From Sphingomonas sp. UBA1000 (lineage in GTDB: Bacteria > Pseudomonadota > Alphaproteobacteria > Sphingomonadales > Sphingomonadaceae): 12,319 nt of DNA. The notes beneath the pieces were generated by a model that was not told where the DNA came from, searched no databases, and was given only the letters and a program-made list of their open reading frames with translations. A program made the translations under genes and the position numbers. Shown here in pieces: positions 1-7,906 of the stretch. The DNA is taken from assembly GCA_002291855.1 (NCBI GenBank), contig DBAW01000191.1:481-12799 (forward strand), given 5' to 3'. The number at the start of each line of letters is the position of its first letter. Position 1 is the stretch's first letter.

Positions 1-1532
1 GCGGCCGCGGGGGCGGCGGCGGGGCCGGCGGCGCGGTGGCGACGGCGGCGCGCGGCGATATTTATGACCGCAATGGCGTGCCGCTGGCGCAGACCATCGA
101 TGCCTGGTCGATCGGCGTCCATCCCGCGCGGCTGATCAGCGACCGCGCCGACCTCGCCCGGCGGCTGGCGCAGCTGATGCCCGAACGCAGCGCCGCCGAT
201 TATCTGCGCATCCTGAACTCGGGCCGGCGCTTCACCTATCTGCGCCGCCGTGCCGCGCCCGAACTGGTCGCGGCGGTCAATGCGCTGGGCGATCCGGGCC
301 TTGCTTTTGCGCGCGAGCCGGACCGGCTCTATCCGCAAGGCGCGCTTGCCAGCCATGTCCTCGGCTATGCCGATATCGAGGGGCGCGGCGTCGCCGGGAT
401 CGAGCGGGTGTTCGATGCCGAACTGCGCGCGCGGCGCAGCGTCACCCTGTCGATCGACCGGCGCGTGCAGCAGGCGCTCGAATCCGAACTGGGGGCGGCG
501 ATGGCCCGGTTCAGCGCCATTGGCGCGGCGGGCGTGGTGATGGACATTCACAGCGGCGAGGTGCTGGCGCTGACCTCGCTGCCCGAACTCAACCCCAACC
601 GGCCCGGCAAGGGCGCCGCCGATGCCGGGTTCAACCGCGCGACGCTGGGCGTTTACGAGCTTGGTTCGACGTTCAAGCCGTTCACCGTCGCCATGGCGAT
701 GGATCTGGGCGTGGTGCGCAGCCTGGGGCAGCTTTATCAATGCCCCAAGGCGCTGAAGGCCGGGCGTTTCCGCATCACCGACACCCATCCGTTCGGCCGC
801 GCCTGTTCGGTTGCCGAGATCATGCAGGAAAGCTCCAACATCGGCACCGCGCAGATCGCCGAGCAGATCGGCGGCGGGCGGCAGAAGGAGTTTCTGCGCC
901 GGATGCATTTCCTGCGCCCGGTCGCGATCGAGCTGAAGGAACAGGGCCGGCCGCTGACGCCGGGGGCCAACTGGGGCGATATCTCGACGATGACCGTCGG
1001 CTATGGCCATGGCATTGCGGTGTCGCCGCTGCATCTGGCGACCGGCTATGCGACTTTGTTCAATGGCGGGCTGTGGCGGCCGGCAACGGTCGTCAAGCGC
1101 GGCCCGGCCAATCCGGTGCCGGCGGGCGAGCGGGTGTTCAGCGCCGACACGTCCTACAAGATGCGCGCGCTGCTGCGCCTTGTCGTCACGCATGGCACGG
1201 GCAGCAAGGCCGATGCGCCGGGCTACCGCGTCGGCGGCAAGACCGGGACCGCCGAGAAGATCGTCGGCGGCCGTTACACCGGGGCGGCGGTCGTCACCAC
1301 CTTTGCGGGCGTTTTCCCGATGGACGCACCCCGCTATGTGGTCGTTGCCATGCTTGATGATCCCAAGGCCACCAAGGAAACTTTCGGCTTCCACACCGCC
1401 GGCTGGAATGTCGCGCCCGTCGTGTCGGGCGTGGTCAGCCGCATCGGCCCGATGCTGGGCGTGATCCCCGATCCGGCGCGCGAGGCCAATCTGGGCGAGG
1501 TGCTGCCCTTCATCCGTCCAAAGGGGCACTGA
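1..1532 (+). CDS. ftsI: Septal peptidoglycan transpeptidase FtsI (PBP3), 5' partial
   Basis: This is the monofunctional class B penicillin-binding protein that cross-links septal peptidoglycan in the periplasm, anchored in the inner membrane and partnered with FtsW. The frame is open to the left edge (first full codon at base 3). The signal-anchor helix and roughly the first 60-80 residues are therefore missing, and the GTG at 36 is not a credible start. Numbering from that GTG, the dimerisation-domain box RGDIYDRNGVPLA is at 6-18. The transpeptidase motifs follow in order: SxxK as STFK at 211-214 (nucleophile Ser211), SxN as SSN at 266-268, and KTGT at 402-405. The helix after the conserved GYGHG reads SPLHLA, where Gln is more usual than His. 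No PASTA domain is present, as expected for a Gram-negative FtsI. It ends 3 bases before murE. Identification is firm; only the N-terminus is unknown. Confidence 0.97.
   Translation, partial: GRGGGGGAGGAVATAARGDIYDRNGVPLAQTIDAWSIGVHPARLISDRADLARRLAQLMPERSAADYLRILNSGRRFTYLRRRAAPELVAAVNALGDPGLAFAREPDRLYPQGALASHVLGYADIEGRGVAGIERVFDAELRARRSVTLSIDRRVQQALESELGAAMARFSAIGAAGVVMDIHSGEVLALTSLPELNPNRPGKGAADAGFNRATLGVYELGSTFKPFTVAMAMDLGVVRSLGQLYQCPKALKAGRFRITDTHPFGRACSVAEIMQESSNIGTAQIAEQIGGGRQKEFLRRMHFLRPVAIELKEQGRPLTPGANWGDISTMTVGYGHGIAVSPLHLATGYATLFNGGLWRPATVVKRGPANPVPAGERVFSADTSYKMRALLRLVVTHGTGSKADAPGYRVGGKTGTAEKIVGGRYTGAAVVTTFAGVFPMDAPRYVVVAMLDDPKATKETFGFHTAGWNVAPVVSGVVSRIGPMLGVIPDPAREANLGEVLPFIRPKGH
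1521..1526 (+). promoter_or_regulatory. Ribosome binding site of murE
   Basis: AAGGGG lies inside the last codons of ftsI, 9 bases before the murE ATG at 1536. It is a reasonable Shine-Dalgarno match, supports that start, and implies that ribosomes finishing ftsI pass directly over it. Confidence 0.6.
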
Positions 1533-1535
1533 ACC

Positions 1536-2954
1536 ATGCGTCTTGGCGAACTGGCCGGCATCGCGTCTGAGGCCGAGGTGACGGGCTTTGCCATCGATCA
1601 CCGCAAGGTCGCGCCGGGCACGGTGTTCGGGGCCTTTGCCGGCGCGCGCGCCAATGGCGAGGATTTCATCCCCGCCGCCATTGCCGCCGGCGCGGTCGCC
1701 GTGGTCGCCCGGCCCGAGGCGCGGGTGGAGGGCGCGGTGCATATCGCCGATGCCGATCCGCGCCGGGCGTTCGCGCTGCTCGCCGCGCGCTATTTCGCGC
1801 CCTATCCCGACACTGCGGTTGCCGTCACCGGCACCAACGGCAAGACGAGCACGGTCGAGCTGACCCGCCAGCTGTGGCGGCTGGCCGGGCACAGCGCGGC
1901 GTCGATCGGCACGCTGGGCGTCACGACCGCGCATGATCAGGTGGTGACCGGCCTGACCACGCCCGACATCGTCACCTTCCTGTCGAACGTCGCCGGGCTG
2001 CGGCGCGAGGGGGTCAGCCATCTGGCGTTCGAGGCGTCGAGCCACGGCCTCGACCAGCACCGCACCGAGGGCCTGCCGGTCGCCGCGGTCGGCTTCACCA
2101 ATCTCAGCCGCGATCACCTCGACTATCACGGTACGATGGAGGCCTATTTCGCCGCCAAGCTGCGCCTGTTCACCGAGGTGGTGAGCGATGGTGGCAAGGC
2201 GGTGATCTGGGCCGATGACGATCCCTGGTCGGGCCGGGTGGTCGCGGCCGCCCGTGCGCGCGGGCTGGACGTGCTGACCGTCGGCACGGCGGGCGAGACG
2301 CTGACGCTGATCGAGCGCACGCCGACCCGGCTGGGGCAGGCGCTGACGGTTGCGGTGGGCGGCGTCAGCCACAAGGTCGTGCTGCCGCTGATCGGGGCCT
2401 ATCAGGCGGCCAATGCGCTCGTCGCCGCCGGGCTGGTGGTTGCAACCGGCGGCGATCCGGCGACGACTTTGGCCCATCTGGCGCGGGTCACGCCGGTGCG
2501 CGGGCGGCTGGAGCGTGCGGCGATCACGCGGGCGGGGGCGCCCGTCTATGTCGATTATGCCCATACGCCCGATGCGCTGGTCGCCGCGATTGCAGCGCTG
2601 CGCCCGCATACGGGATCGCGGCTGATCCTCGTCTTTGGCGCGGGCGGCGACCGCGATCAGGGCAAGCGCCCCGAAATGGGCCGGGTGGCGGTGGCCGGGG
2701 CCGATCATGTGATCGTGACCGACGATAATCCGCGCAGCGAGGATCCGGCGGCGATCCGCCGCGCGGTGCTGGACGGCGCGGCGGGCGCGCAGGAAATAGG
2801 CGACCGGCGCGCGGCGATTGCGGCGGCGGTGGCGATGGCCGCGCCCGAAGATGTCGTGCTGGTTGCCGGCAAGGGCCATGAACAGGGACAGATTGTGAAA
2901 GACCGGGTGCTGCCGTTCGACGATGTCAGCGTGGCGCGCGAGTGCGCGGCATGA
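1536..2954 (+). CDS. murE: UDP-MurNAc-L-Ala-D-Glu:meso-diaminopimelate ligase MurE
   Basis: This cytoplasmic ATP-dependent ligase adds the third stem-peptide residue to UDP-MurNAc-L-Ala-D-Glu. The 472-residue protein shows the three Mur-ligase domains: an N-terminal UDP-binding domain (about 1-90), a central ATPase and a C-terminal Rossmann-like domain. Visible motifs are the P-loop TGTNGKTS at 98-105, TTPD at 141-144 (substrate contact), EASSHGL at 166-172, and the AAK with Lys208 expected to be carbamylated for Mg binding. DNPR is at 397-400 and GKGHE at 445-449. DNPR is the known signature for meso-diaminopimelate as opposed to lysine, so the peptidoglycan should be of the direct mDAP type. 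The ATG start at 1536 follows a good ribosome binding site and sits 3 bases after ftsI. The 3' end overlaps murF by 4 bases. The protein is slightly shorter than the E. coli enzyme but complete. Confidence 0.98.
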   Translation: MRLGELAGIASEAEVTGFAIDHRKVAPGTVFGAFAGARANGEDFIPAAIAAGAVAVVARPEARVEGAVHIADADPRRAFALLAARYFAPYPDTAVAVTGTNGKTSTVELTRQLWRLAGHSAASIGTLGVTTAHDQVVTGLTTPDIVTFLSNVAGLRREGVSHLAFEASSHGLDQHRTEGLPVAAVGFTNLSRDHLDYHGTMEAYFAAKLRLFTEVVSDGGKAVIWADDDPWSGRVVAAARARGLDVLTVGTAGETLTLIERTPTRLGQALTVAVGGVSHKVVLPLIGAYQAANALVAAGLVVATGGDPATTLAHLARVTPVRGRLERAAITRAGAPVYVDYAHTPDALVAAIAALRPHTGSRLILVFGAGGDRDQGKRPEMGRVAVAGADHVIVTDDNPRSEDPAAIRRAVLDGAAGAQEIGDRRAAIAAAVAMAAPEDVVLVAGKGHEQGQIVKDRVLPFDDVSVARECAA

Positions 2955-4348
2955 CGCTGTGGCGCGCTGACGAGATTGCCGCCGCGACCGGCGGGACCGC
3001 TTCGGCCGATTTTGCCGTTGGCGGCGTCGCGTTCGACAGCCGCGAGGTCGGCCCCGGCGATCTGTTTGTCGCCCTGCCCGGCGAGACCAGCGATGGCCAC
3101 CGCTTTGTCGATCAGGCGGCGGCGCAGGGTGCTGCAGGGATGATCGTCGCCCGCCCGGTCGATTACCCGCATGTGCGGGTTGCCGACACCCATCAGGCGC
3201 TGGCGGCGCTGGGCCGGGCGGCGCGGGCGCGGGCCGAGGCGGTGTCGGGTGCGCGCATCATCGGCGTCACCGGATCGGTCGGCAAGACCGGGACCAAGGA
3301 AGCGATCTTCCGCGCGCTCGACCGTATGGCGCCGGGCCGCGCCCACCGCTCGCTCAAAAGCTACAACAACCATGTCGGCGTGCCGCTCAGCCTTGCGCGG
3401 ATGCCGGCATCGACGCGGTTCGGCGTGTTCGAAATGGGCATGAACCATGCGCAGGAAATCGCCGCGCTGACCCGCATGGTGCGCCCGCATGTCGCCGTCA
3501 TCACCGCGATTGCGCCCGCGCATATCGAAAATCTCGGCTCGATCGAGAACATCGCCCGCGCCAAGGCGGAAATCTTCGAAGGGCTGGAGCCGGGGGGCAC
3601 CGCGATCATCCCGTTCGACACGCCGCAGCGCGACATTCTGATCGATGCCGCCACCGCCTGCGGTGCGCGGATCGTGACGTTCGGGCTGGGGGCCGGGGCC
3701 GATGTCCGCGCGCTCGAACGGGTGCCGGCGCATGGCGGCGGCACGCTGATCACCGTGCAGATGCCCGAGGCGAGCCTGTGCCTCACCGTCGCGCAGCCCG
3801 GCGAACATTGGGTGTCGAACGCGCTGGCCGTGCTGGCAGCGGTTGCGGCGGCGGGCGGCGATCTGGGCGTGGCGGGGCTGGCGCTTGCCGAACTGCCGGG
3901 CATGGCCGGGCGCGGCGCGCGGCTGGATATCGAGGTGCCGGGCGGCACCGCGCTCATCATCGATGAAAGCTACAACGCCAATCCGGCGTCGATGCGCGCG
4001 ACGCTGGGCGTGCTCGCCGCCGAACCGGCGACGCGGCGGATCGCGGTGCTGGGCGCGATGCGCGAACTGGGCGAGGATGGCCCGCGCTTCCACGCCGAAC
4101 TGGCCGCGCCGGTGGCCGAGGCGGGGATCGATCTGGCGGTGCTGGTCGGCCCGGAAATGGCCCCGCTCGCCGATGCGCTTGGCGGGCGCGTCGCGTTCGT
4201 CCATGTGGCCGATGCCGATGCCGCCGAAGCGGCGCTGGCCGGGCGGATCGCGCCCGGCGACGTGCTGCTGGTCAAGGCGTCCAACTCGGTCGGGCTGGGC
4301 CGGCTGGTCGCCCGGCTGGGCGCGACCGCCGGCAAGGGGGGGGAATAG
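2951..4348 (+). CDS. murF: UDP-MurNAc-tripeptide:D-alanyl-D-alanine ligase MurF
   Basis: This cytoplasmic ligase adds the D-Ala-D-Ala made by Ddl to UDP-MurNAc-tripeptide, completing the pentapeptide used by MraY. From the ATG at 2951 the protein has 465 residues. Motifs: P-loop TGSVGKTGT at 107-115, SYNNHVGVP at 137-145, EMGMNHAQEI at 161-170, AHIENLGS at 190-197, Lys205 in RAKAEIF (the likely carbamylated lysine) and DESYNANPASM at 338-348. I chose the ATG because it forms an ATGA overlap with the murE stop. An in-frame GTG at 2942 would add only three residues and cannot be excluded. No strong Shine-Dalgarno sequence precedes it, so translation probably depends on coupling to murE. The last codons contain an 8-G run (4336-4343), leaving a Gly-rich end (GKGGE). 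Confidence 0.97.
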   Translation: MTLWRADEIAAATGGTASADFAVGGVAFDSREVGPGDLFVALPGETSDGHRFVDQAAAQGAAGMIVARPVDYPHVRVADTHQALAALGRAARARAEAVSGARIIGVTGSVGKTGTKEAIFRALDRMAPGRAHRSLKSYNNHVGVPLSLARMPASTRFGVFEMGMNHAQEIAALTRMVRPHVAVITAIAPAHIENLGSIENIARAKAEIFEGLEPGGTAIIPFDTPQRDILIDAATACGARIVTFGLGAGADVRALERVPAHGGGTLITVQMPEASLCLTVAQPGEHWVSNALAVLAAVAAAGGDLGVAGLALAELPGMAGRGARLDIEVPGGTALIIDESYNANPASMRATLGVLAAEPATRRIAVLGAMRELGEDGPRFHAELAAPVAEAGIDLAVLVGPEMAPLADALGGRVAFVHVADADAAEAALAGRIAPGDVLLVKASNSVGLGRLVARLGATAGKGGE

Positions 4349-4350
4349 GG
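4334..4350 (+). promoter_or_regulatory. Purine-rich ribosome binding region of mraY
   Basis: An almost uninterrupted purine stretch spans the murF end and the 5-base gap before the mraY ATG at 4354. The AAGGGG-like part at its left is somewhat distant and the AGGG at 4347-4350 somewhat close, so the exact pairing site is uncertain. Initiation here is likely assisted by ribosomes terminating at the murF stop. Confidence 0.5.
4336..4343 (+). repeat. Homopolymer run of eight G at the murF 3' end
   Basis: This is the longest single-base run I noticed in the window. It lies three codons from the murF stop (AAG GGG GGG GAA TAG). In the murF frame, bases 4336-4342 read G GGG GGG, which permits a -1 slip; the shifted frame passes the TAG and meets the mraY ATG in frame. 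The same purine stretch is probably the mraY Shine-Dalgarno region. Such runs are also prone to indel error in sequencing. Confidence 0.9.
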
Positions 4351-4353
4351 ACG

Positions 4354-5424
4354 ATGCTGTATCTGATCGCCGAACAGCTGGGCTTTCCCGGCGTCCTCAA
4401 CCTCATCCGCTATCTCAGCTTCCGCACCGGCGGGGCGGTGGCGACCGCGCTGCTGATCGGGCTGATCATCGGGCCGCGCTTCATCGGCTGGCTGCGCGTG
4501 CGCCAGGGCAAGGGCCAGCCGATCCGCGCCGACGGGCCGCAGACCCATCTGGCCAAGCGCGGCACCCCGACGATGGGCGGGCTGATGATCCTGACCGCGC
4601 TCACCGTGTCGCTGCTGCTGTGGATGGACCTGTCCAATTCCTATGTCTGGGCGGTGCTGGCAGTCACGCTCGGCTTCGGGCTGATCGGGTTCCTCGATGA
4701 TTATGACAAGGTCCGCAAGGCAAGCACGGCGGGCGTGTCGGGGCGGATGCGGCTGGTGCTGGAGTTCGCGATTGCGGGCTTTGCCGCATGGATCATCGTG
4801 CGCCAGAATGGCGGGCTGCTCTATCTGCCGTTCCTCAGCAAGCCGGTTGCCGATCTCGGCATGTTCTACATCGTCTTTGCCGCCTTCACGATCGTCGCCT
4901 TCGGCAATGCGGTCAACCTGACCGACGGGCTGGACGGGCTGGCATCGATGCCGGTGATCATCGCCTCGGTCGCGTTCATGATCATCGTCTATCTGGCCGG
5001 CAATGCGAAGTTCGCCGCCTATCTGGGTATCCCCCATGTGCCGGGCGCGGGCGATCTGGCGATCATGTGCGGCGCGATCGTGGGCGCGGTGCTGGCATTT
5101 CTGTGGTTCAACGCACCGCCCGCTGCCGTGTTCATGGGCGATACCGGCAGTCTGGCGCTGGGCGGGGCGCTGGGCGCGCTGTCGGTCGTCGCGCACCATG
5201 AAATCGTGCTCGGCATCATCGGCGGGCTGTTCGTGGTCGAGGCGCTGAGTGTCATCATCCAGGTGTTCTTCTTCAAGCGCACCGGCAAGCGCGTGTTCAA
5301 GATGGCGCCCATCCACCATCATTTCGAACAGCTGGGGTGGAGCGAGCCGACGGTGGTGATCCGGTTCTGGATCATTGCGCTGGTGCTGGCGCTCGCCGGC
5401 CTGTCGACGCTCAAGATCCGGTGA
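4354..5424 (+). CDS. mraY: Phospho-N-acetylmuramoyl-pentapeptide transferase MraY
   Basis: This polytopic inner-membrane enzyme transfers phospho-MurNAc-pentapeptide from UDP to undecaprenyl phosphate, making lipid I on the cytoplasmic face. At 356 residues it matches the family's usual length of about 360. About ten hydrophobic segments are visible, for example around 28-41, 74-90, 97-114, 132-149, 170-186, 197-215, 235-252, 285-305 and 334-352. Diagnostic motifs: RGTPTMGG at 69-76, FLDDYDK at 113-119 with the Asp pair 115-116, NLTDGLDGLA at 188-197, MGDTGSLALGG at 261-271 with catalytic Asp263, and PIHHHFE at 319-325 (the HHH motif). The ATG start at 4354 lies 5 bases after the murF stop. 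The end overlaps murD through a GTGA. It acts just before MurG in the pathway. Confidence 0.98.
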   Translation: MLYLIAEQLGFPGVLNLIRYLSFRTGGAVATALLIGLIIGPRFIGWLRVRQGKGQPIRADGPQTHLAKRGTPTMGGLMILTALTVSLLLWMDLSNSYVWAVLAVTLGFGLIGFLDDYDKVRKASTAGVSGRMRLVLEFAIAGFAAWIIVRQNGGLLYLPFLSKPVADLGMFYIVFAAFTIVAFGNAVNLTDGLDGLASMPVIIASVAFMIIVYLAGNAKFAAYLGIPHVPGAGDLAIMCGAIVGAVLAFLWFNAPPAAVFMGDTGSLALGGALGALSVVAHHEIVLGIIGGLFVVEALSVIIQVFFFKRTGKRVFKMAPIHHHFEQLGWSEPTVVIRFWIIALVLALAGLSTLKIR

Positions 5425-6704
5425 TCACCAGCCCGGCCTGGCGCGGCGGACGCTATCATGTGCTGGGGCTGGCGCGCTCCGGCCTGGCGGCGGTCGCGGC
5501 GCTCAAGGCCGCCGGGGCCGAGGTCACGGCGTGGGACGCGCATGAGGCGGCACGCGGCGCGGTGCCGCCGGGCGTGACGCTCGCCGATCCGCTGACGCTC
5601 GACCTGACCGGCTGGGCCGGGGTGGTCGCGTCGCCGGGCATTCCGGTCAACACCCATGCCATCACCGCCCATGCCGCGCGCACGGCCACGCCGCTGATCG
5701 GCGATATCGAGCTGTTCGCGCAGGCGCGCGCCCAGCTGCCGCCGCACCGCGTGGTCGGCATCACCGGCACCAACGGCAAATCGACGACGACCGCGCTGAT
5801 CCACCATCTGCTGGCGCAGGCGGGCGTGCCGGCGCTGCTGGGCGGCAATATCGGCCTGCCGATCCTGGGCCAGACGCCCCTCCCCGCAGGCGGCGTCTAT
5901 GTGCTCGAACTGTCGAGCTTCCAGATCGACCTGACCCACAGCCTCGACTGCGATGTCGCGGTGCTGACCAACATCACCCCCGATCATCTCGACCGCTATC
6001 CCGATTTTGCCGCCTATGCCGCCGCCAAGGAAAGGCTGTTCGCGATGCAGGGCGACGGGCGCACCGCGGTGATCGCCGCCGATGATCCGCAGACCCGCGC
6101 CATCGCCGCGCGGCTGCCGCGCGCGACGGTCGTGCATGCGGGCGACGCCGCCGCGATTGGCGACCAGAGCCGCTGGCCGGCGCTGGCCGGGCCGCACAAT
6201 GCCCAGAATGTCGCGGTCGCAGTCGCCGCGGTCCGCGCGCTCGGGCTTGACGATGCGGCGATTGCGCGTGGCCTGGCCTCCTATCCCGGCCTGCCGCACC
6301 GGATGGAGCGGGTGGCCGAGCGCGACGGCGTGCTGTTCGTCAATGACAGCAAGGCGACCAACCCGGCTTCGACCGCGCCTGCGCTCGCCGCCTATCCGCG
6401 CATCCGCTGGATTCTGGGCGGGCTGGCCAAGACGCCGGATCTTGATGCCTGCGCCCCTCATTTCGGCCATGTCCGCCATGCCTATACCATCGGCGCAGCG
6501 GGGCCGGGTTATGCACAGATTTTGGCACCGCACATGCCAGTCCGGGAATGCGGAACGCTTGCCGACGCGGTAAGGCAGGCGGCGCGGGACGCGGAGCCCG
6601 GCGATGTCGTGCTGCTGTCGCCGGCCTGTGCCTCGTTCGACCAGTTCCGGGATTTCGAGGCGCGCGGCGCGGCGTTCCGCGCGGCAGTGGAGGCATTGAA
6701 GTGA
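5421..6704 (+). CDS. murD: UDP-MurNAc-L-alanine:D-glutamate ligase MurD
   Basis: This cytoplasmic ligase adds D-Glu to UDP-MurNAc-L-Ala, the step between MurC and MurE. From the GTG at 5421 the protein has 427 residues, close to the E. coli length. It begins with the Rossmann motif VLGLARSGLA (14-23) of the UDP-binding domain. SPGIP is at 71-75, P-loop TGTNGKST at 115-122, GGNIGLP at 141-147, ELSSFQ at 163-168 and TNITPDHLDRY at 183-193. Lys203 in AAAKERLF is the probable carbamylated lysine. HRMERV (293-298), NDSKATN at 308-314 and LSPACASFDQF at 399-409 follow. The GTG overlaps the mraY stop (GTGA) and places the Rossmann strand at the expected distance from the N-terminus. An upstream in-frame start at 5337 lies deep inside mraY and is unlikely. 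There is no clear Shine-Dalgarno sequence, so translational coupling to mraY is inferred. Confidence 0.97.
   Translation: MITSPAWRGGRYHVLGLARSGLAAVAALKAAGAEVTAWDAHEAARGAVPPGVTLADPLTLDLTGWAGVVASPGIPVNTHAITAHAARTATPLIGDIELFAQARAQLPPHRVVGITGTNGKSTTTALIHHLLAQAGVPALLGGNIGLPILGQTPLPAGGVYVLELSSFQIDLTHSLDCDVAVLTNITPDHLDRYPDFAAYAAAKERLFAMQGDGRTAVIAADDPQTRAIAARLPRATVVHAGDAAAIGDQSRWPALAGPHNAQNVAVAVAAVRALGLDDAAIARGLASYPGLPHRMERVAERDGVLFVNDSKATNPASTAPALAAYPRIRWILGGLAKTPDLDACAPHFGHVRHAYTIGAAGPGYAQILAPHMPVRECGTLADAVRQAARDAEPGDVVLLSPACASFDQFRDFEARGAAFRAAVEALK
6689..6693 (+). promoter_or_regulatory. Ribosome binding site of ftsW
   Basis: GGAGG sits 7 bases before the GTG at 6701, inside the last codons of murD. 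It is the clearest Shine-Dalgarno sequence in the window and decides the ftsW start in favour of this GTG over upstream in-frame starts within murD. Confidence 0.75.
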
Positions 6705-7906
6705 GGCAGGCGACGCTCGGCCAGCGGACGCGCAAGAAGCAGGTGGCGCGGCTCGGCCGTGCCGACCAGTCGGCGCTTGGCCGCTGGTTCTGGGAGATTG
6801 ACCGGCTGCTGCTGATGCTCTTGACCGTGCTGATCTCGATCGGCTTGCTCGCGGTCGCGGCGGCCGCCCCGGCGGCGGCGCAGCGTTATTCGGGCAATGG
6901 CGTCACCGTGGCGGCGCTGCATTATTTCTGGCGGCAGCTGGCCTGGGTGGTGCTGAGCGTGCCGGTGATGCTCGGCATTTCGATGCTGCCCAAGGTCACG
7001 GCGCGGCGGCTGGCGCTCGCCGGGGCGGGGTTTTTCCTGCTGATGCTCGCACTCGTGCCGCTGATCGGGGTCGAGGTGAATGGCGCGCGGCGCTGGATCG
7101 GCGTCGGGCTGGGCCAGTTCCAGCCGTCGGAGTTTCTGAAACCCCTGTTTGTCGTGGCGCTCGCCTGGCTGCTGTCGCTCAAGCAGCAGGACAAGACCCT
7201 GCCGGTCGCGCAGATTTCGGCGGTGCTGTTTGCCGCCGTCGCTGTCATGCTGATGAAGCAGCCCGATCTGGGGCAGACGGTGGTGTTCGCCGCGATCTGG
7301 ATGACGCTGCTGCTGCTGTCCGGCGTGTCGGGGCGGATCATCGGCGGGCTGGTCGGCGTCGGCTTTGTCGGCATCATCGCCGCCTATCTTTTCTATCCGG
7401 TCGCCACCAACCGCATCAACAACTTCATCTACGGCGAAGGTGACACCTATCAGGTCGACAAGGCGCATGCGACGATCACCGGCGGCGGGTTTTTCGGCAC
7501 CGGGCCGGGGGCGGGCGAGGCCAAGTTCCAGCTGCCCGAGGCGCATACCGACTATATCTTTTCGGTGATCGGCGAGGAATTCGGGCTGATCGCCTGCCTC
7601 GCCATCGCGGTCGTTTATCTCGCCGTCGTCGTGCGCGTGCTGCTGAAGCTGCTTGACGAGGATGACCTGTTCACCCTGCTCGCCGCCGCCGGGCTGGCGA
7701 CCCAGTTCGGGGTGCAGGCGATCATCAACATGGCGGTCAATCTGCAACTCGCGCCGTCCAAGGGGATGACGCTGCCGCTGATCAGCTATGGCGGCTCGTC
7801 GATGCTGGCGCTCGCGCTCGGCATGGGGCTGCTGCTCGTCTTCACCCGCCGCAATCCCTATCTGAAGCGGTCGCCCTATGTCGTCACCTGGCGGGGGCAG
7901 GCATGA
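6701..7906 (+). CDS. ftsW: Septal peptidoglycan glycosyltransferase FtsW (SEDS family)
   Basis: FtsW is the SEDS-family glycan polymerase of the divisome; it uses lipid II and works with FtsI. From the GTG at 6701 it has 401 residues: a basic cytoplasmic tail of about 33 residues, then about ten membrane segments (for example 36-56, 75-95, 103-122, 147-160, 172-186, 211-232, 296-313, 325-345 and 358-382). Family motifs include NGARRWIGVGLGQFQPSEFLK (127-147), KQPDLGQT (186-193) and PEAHTDYIFSVIGEEFG (279-295). Asp284 in that last motif corresponds to the essential periplasmic-loop aspartate. SKGMTLPLISYGGSS is at 353-367. The longer ATPase-like or MurJ alternatives do not fit; the main alternative, RodA, is made unlikely by the dcw context and by the motifs. 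The start overlaps the murD stop (GTGA) after a strong GGAGG. The end overlaps murG (ATGA). Confidence 0.97.
   Translation: MRQATLGQRTRKKQVARLGRADQSALGRWFWEIDRLLLMLLTVLISIGLLAVAAAAPAAAQRYSGNGVTVAALHYFWRQLAWVVLSVPVMLGISMLPKVTARRLALAGAGFFLLMLALVPLIGVEVNGARRWIGVGLGQFQPSEFLKPLFVVALAWLLSLKQQDKTLPVAQISAVLFAAVAVMLMKQPDLGQTVVFAAIWMTLLLLSGVSGRIIGGLVGVGFVGIIAAYLFYPVATNRINNFIYGEGDTYQVDKAHATITGGGFFGTGPGAGEAKFQLPEAHTDYIFSVIGEEFGLIACLAIAVVYLAVVVRVLLKLLDEDDLFTLLAAAGLATQFGVQAIINMAVNLQLAPSKGMTLPLISYGGSSMLALALGMGLLLVFTRRNPYLKRSPYVVTWRGQA

Noticed and set aside
36..38. GTG at 36 as the true ftsI start
   Set aside because: It would delete the membrane anchor that FtsI needs, and the frame stays open to the left edge, so the gene continues upstream.
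3843..4700. A 285-codon + strand frame across the murF-mraY junction
   Set aside because: It is an out-of-frame reading of murF and mraY, very rich in Arg, Trp and Pro, with no domain. It would matter only if the 8-G run were really seven.
5337..5420. N-terminal extension of murD from an upstream in-frame ATG at 5337
   Set aside because: It lies deep inside mraY, encodes no conserved sequence, and the GTG at 5421 gives the standard GTGA junction and a normal MurD N-terminus.
6548..6700. N-terminal extension of ftsW from an in-frame ATG at 6548
   Set aside because: It is a reading of murD codons in another frame, and the GTG at 6701 is preceded by GGAGG at good spacing.
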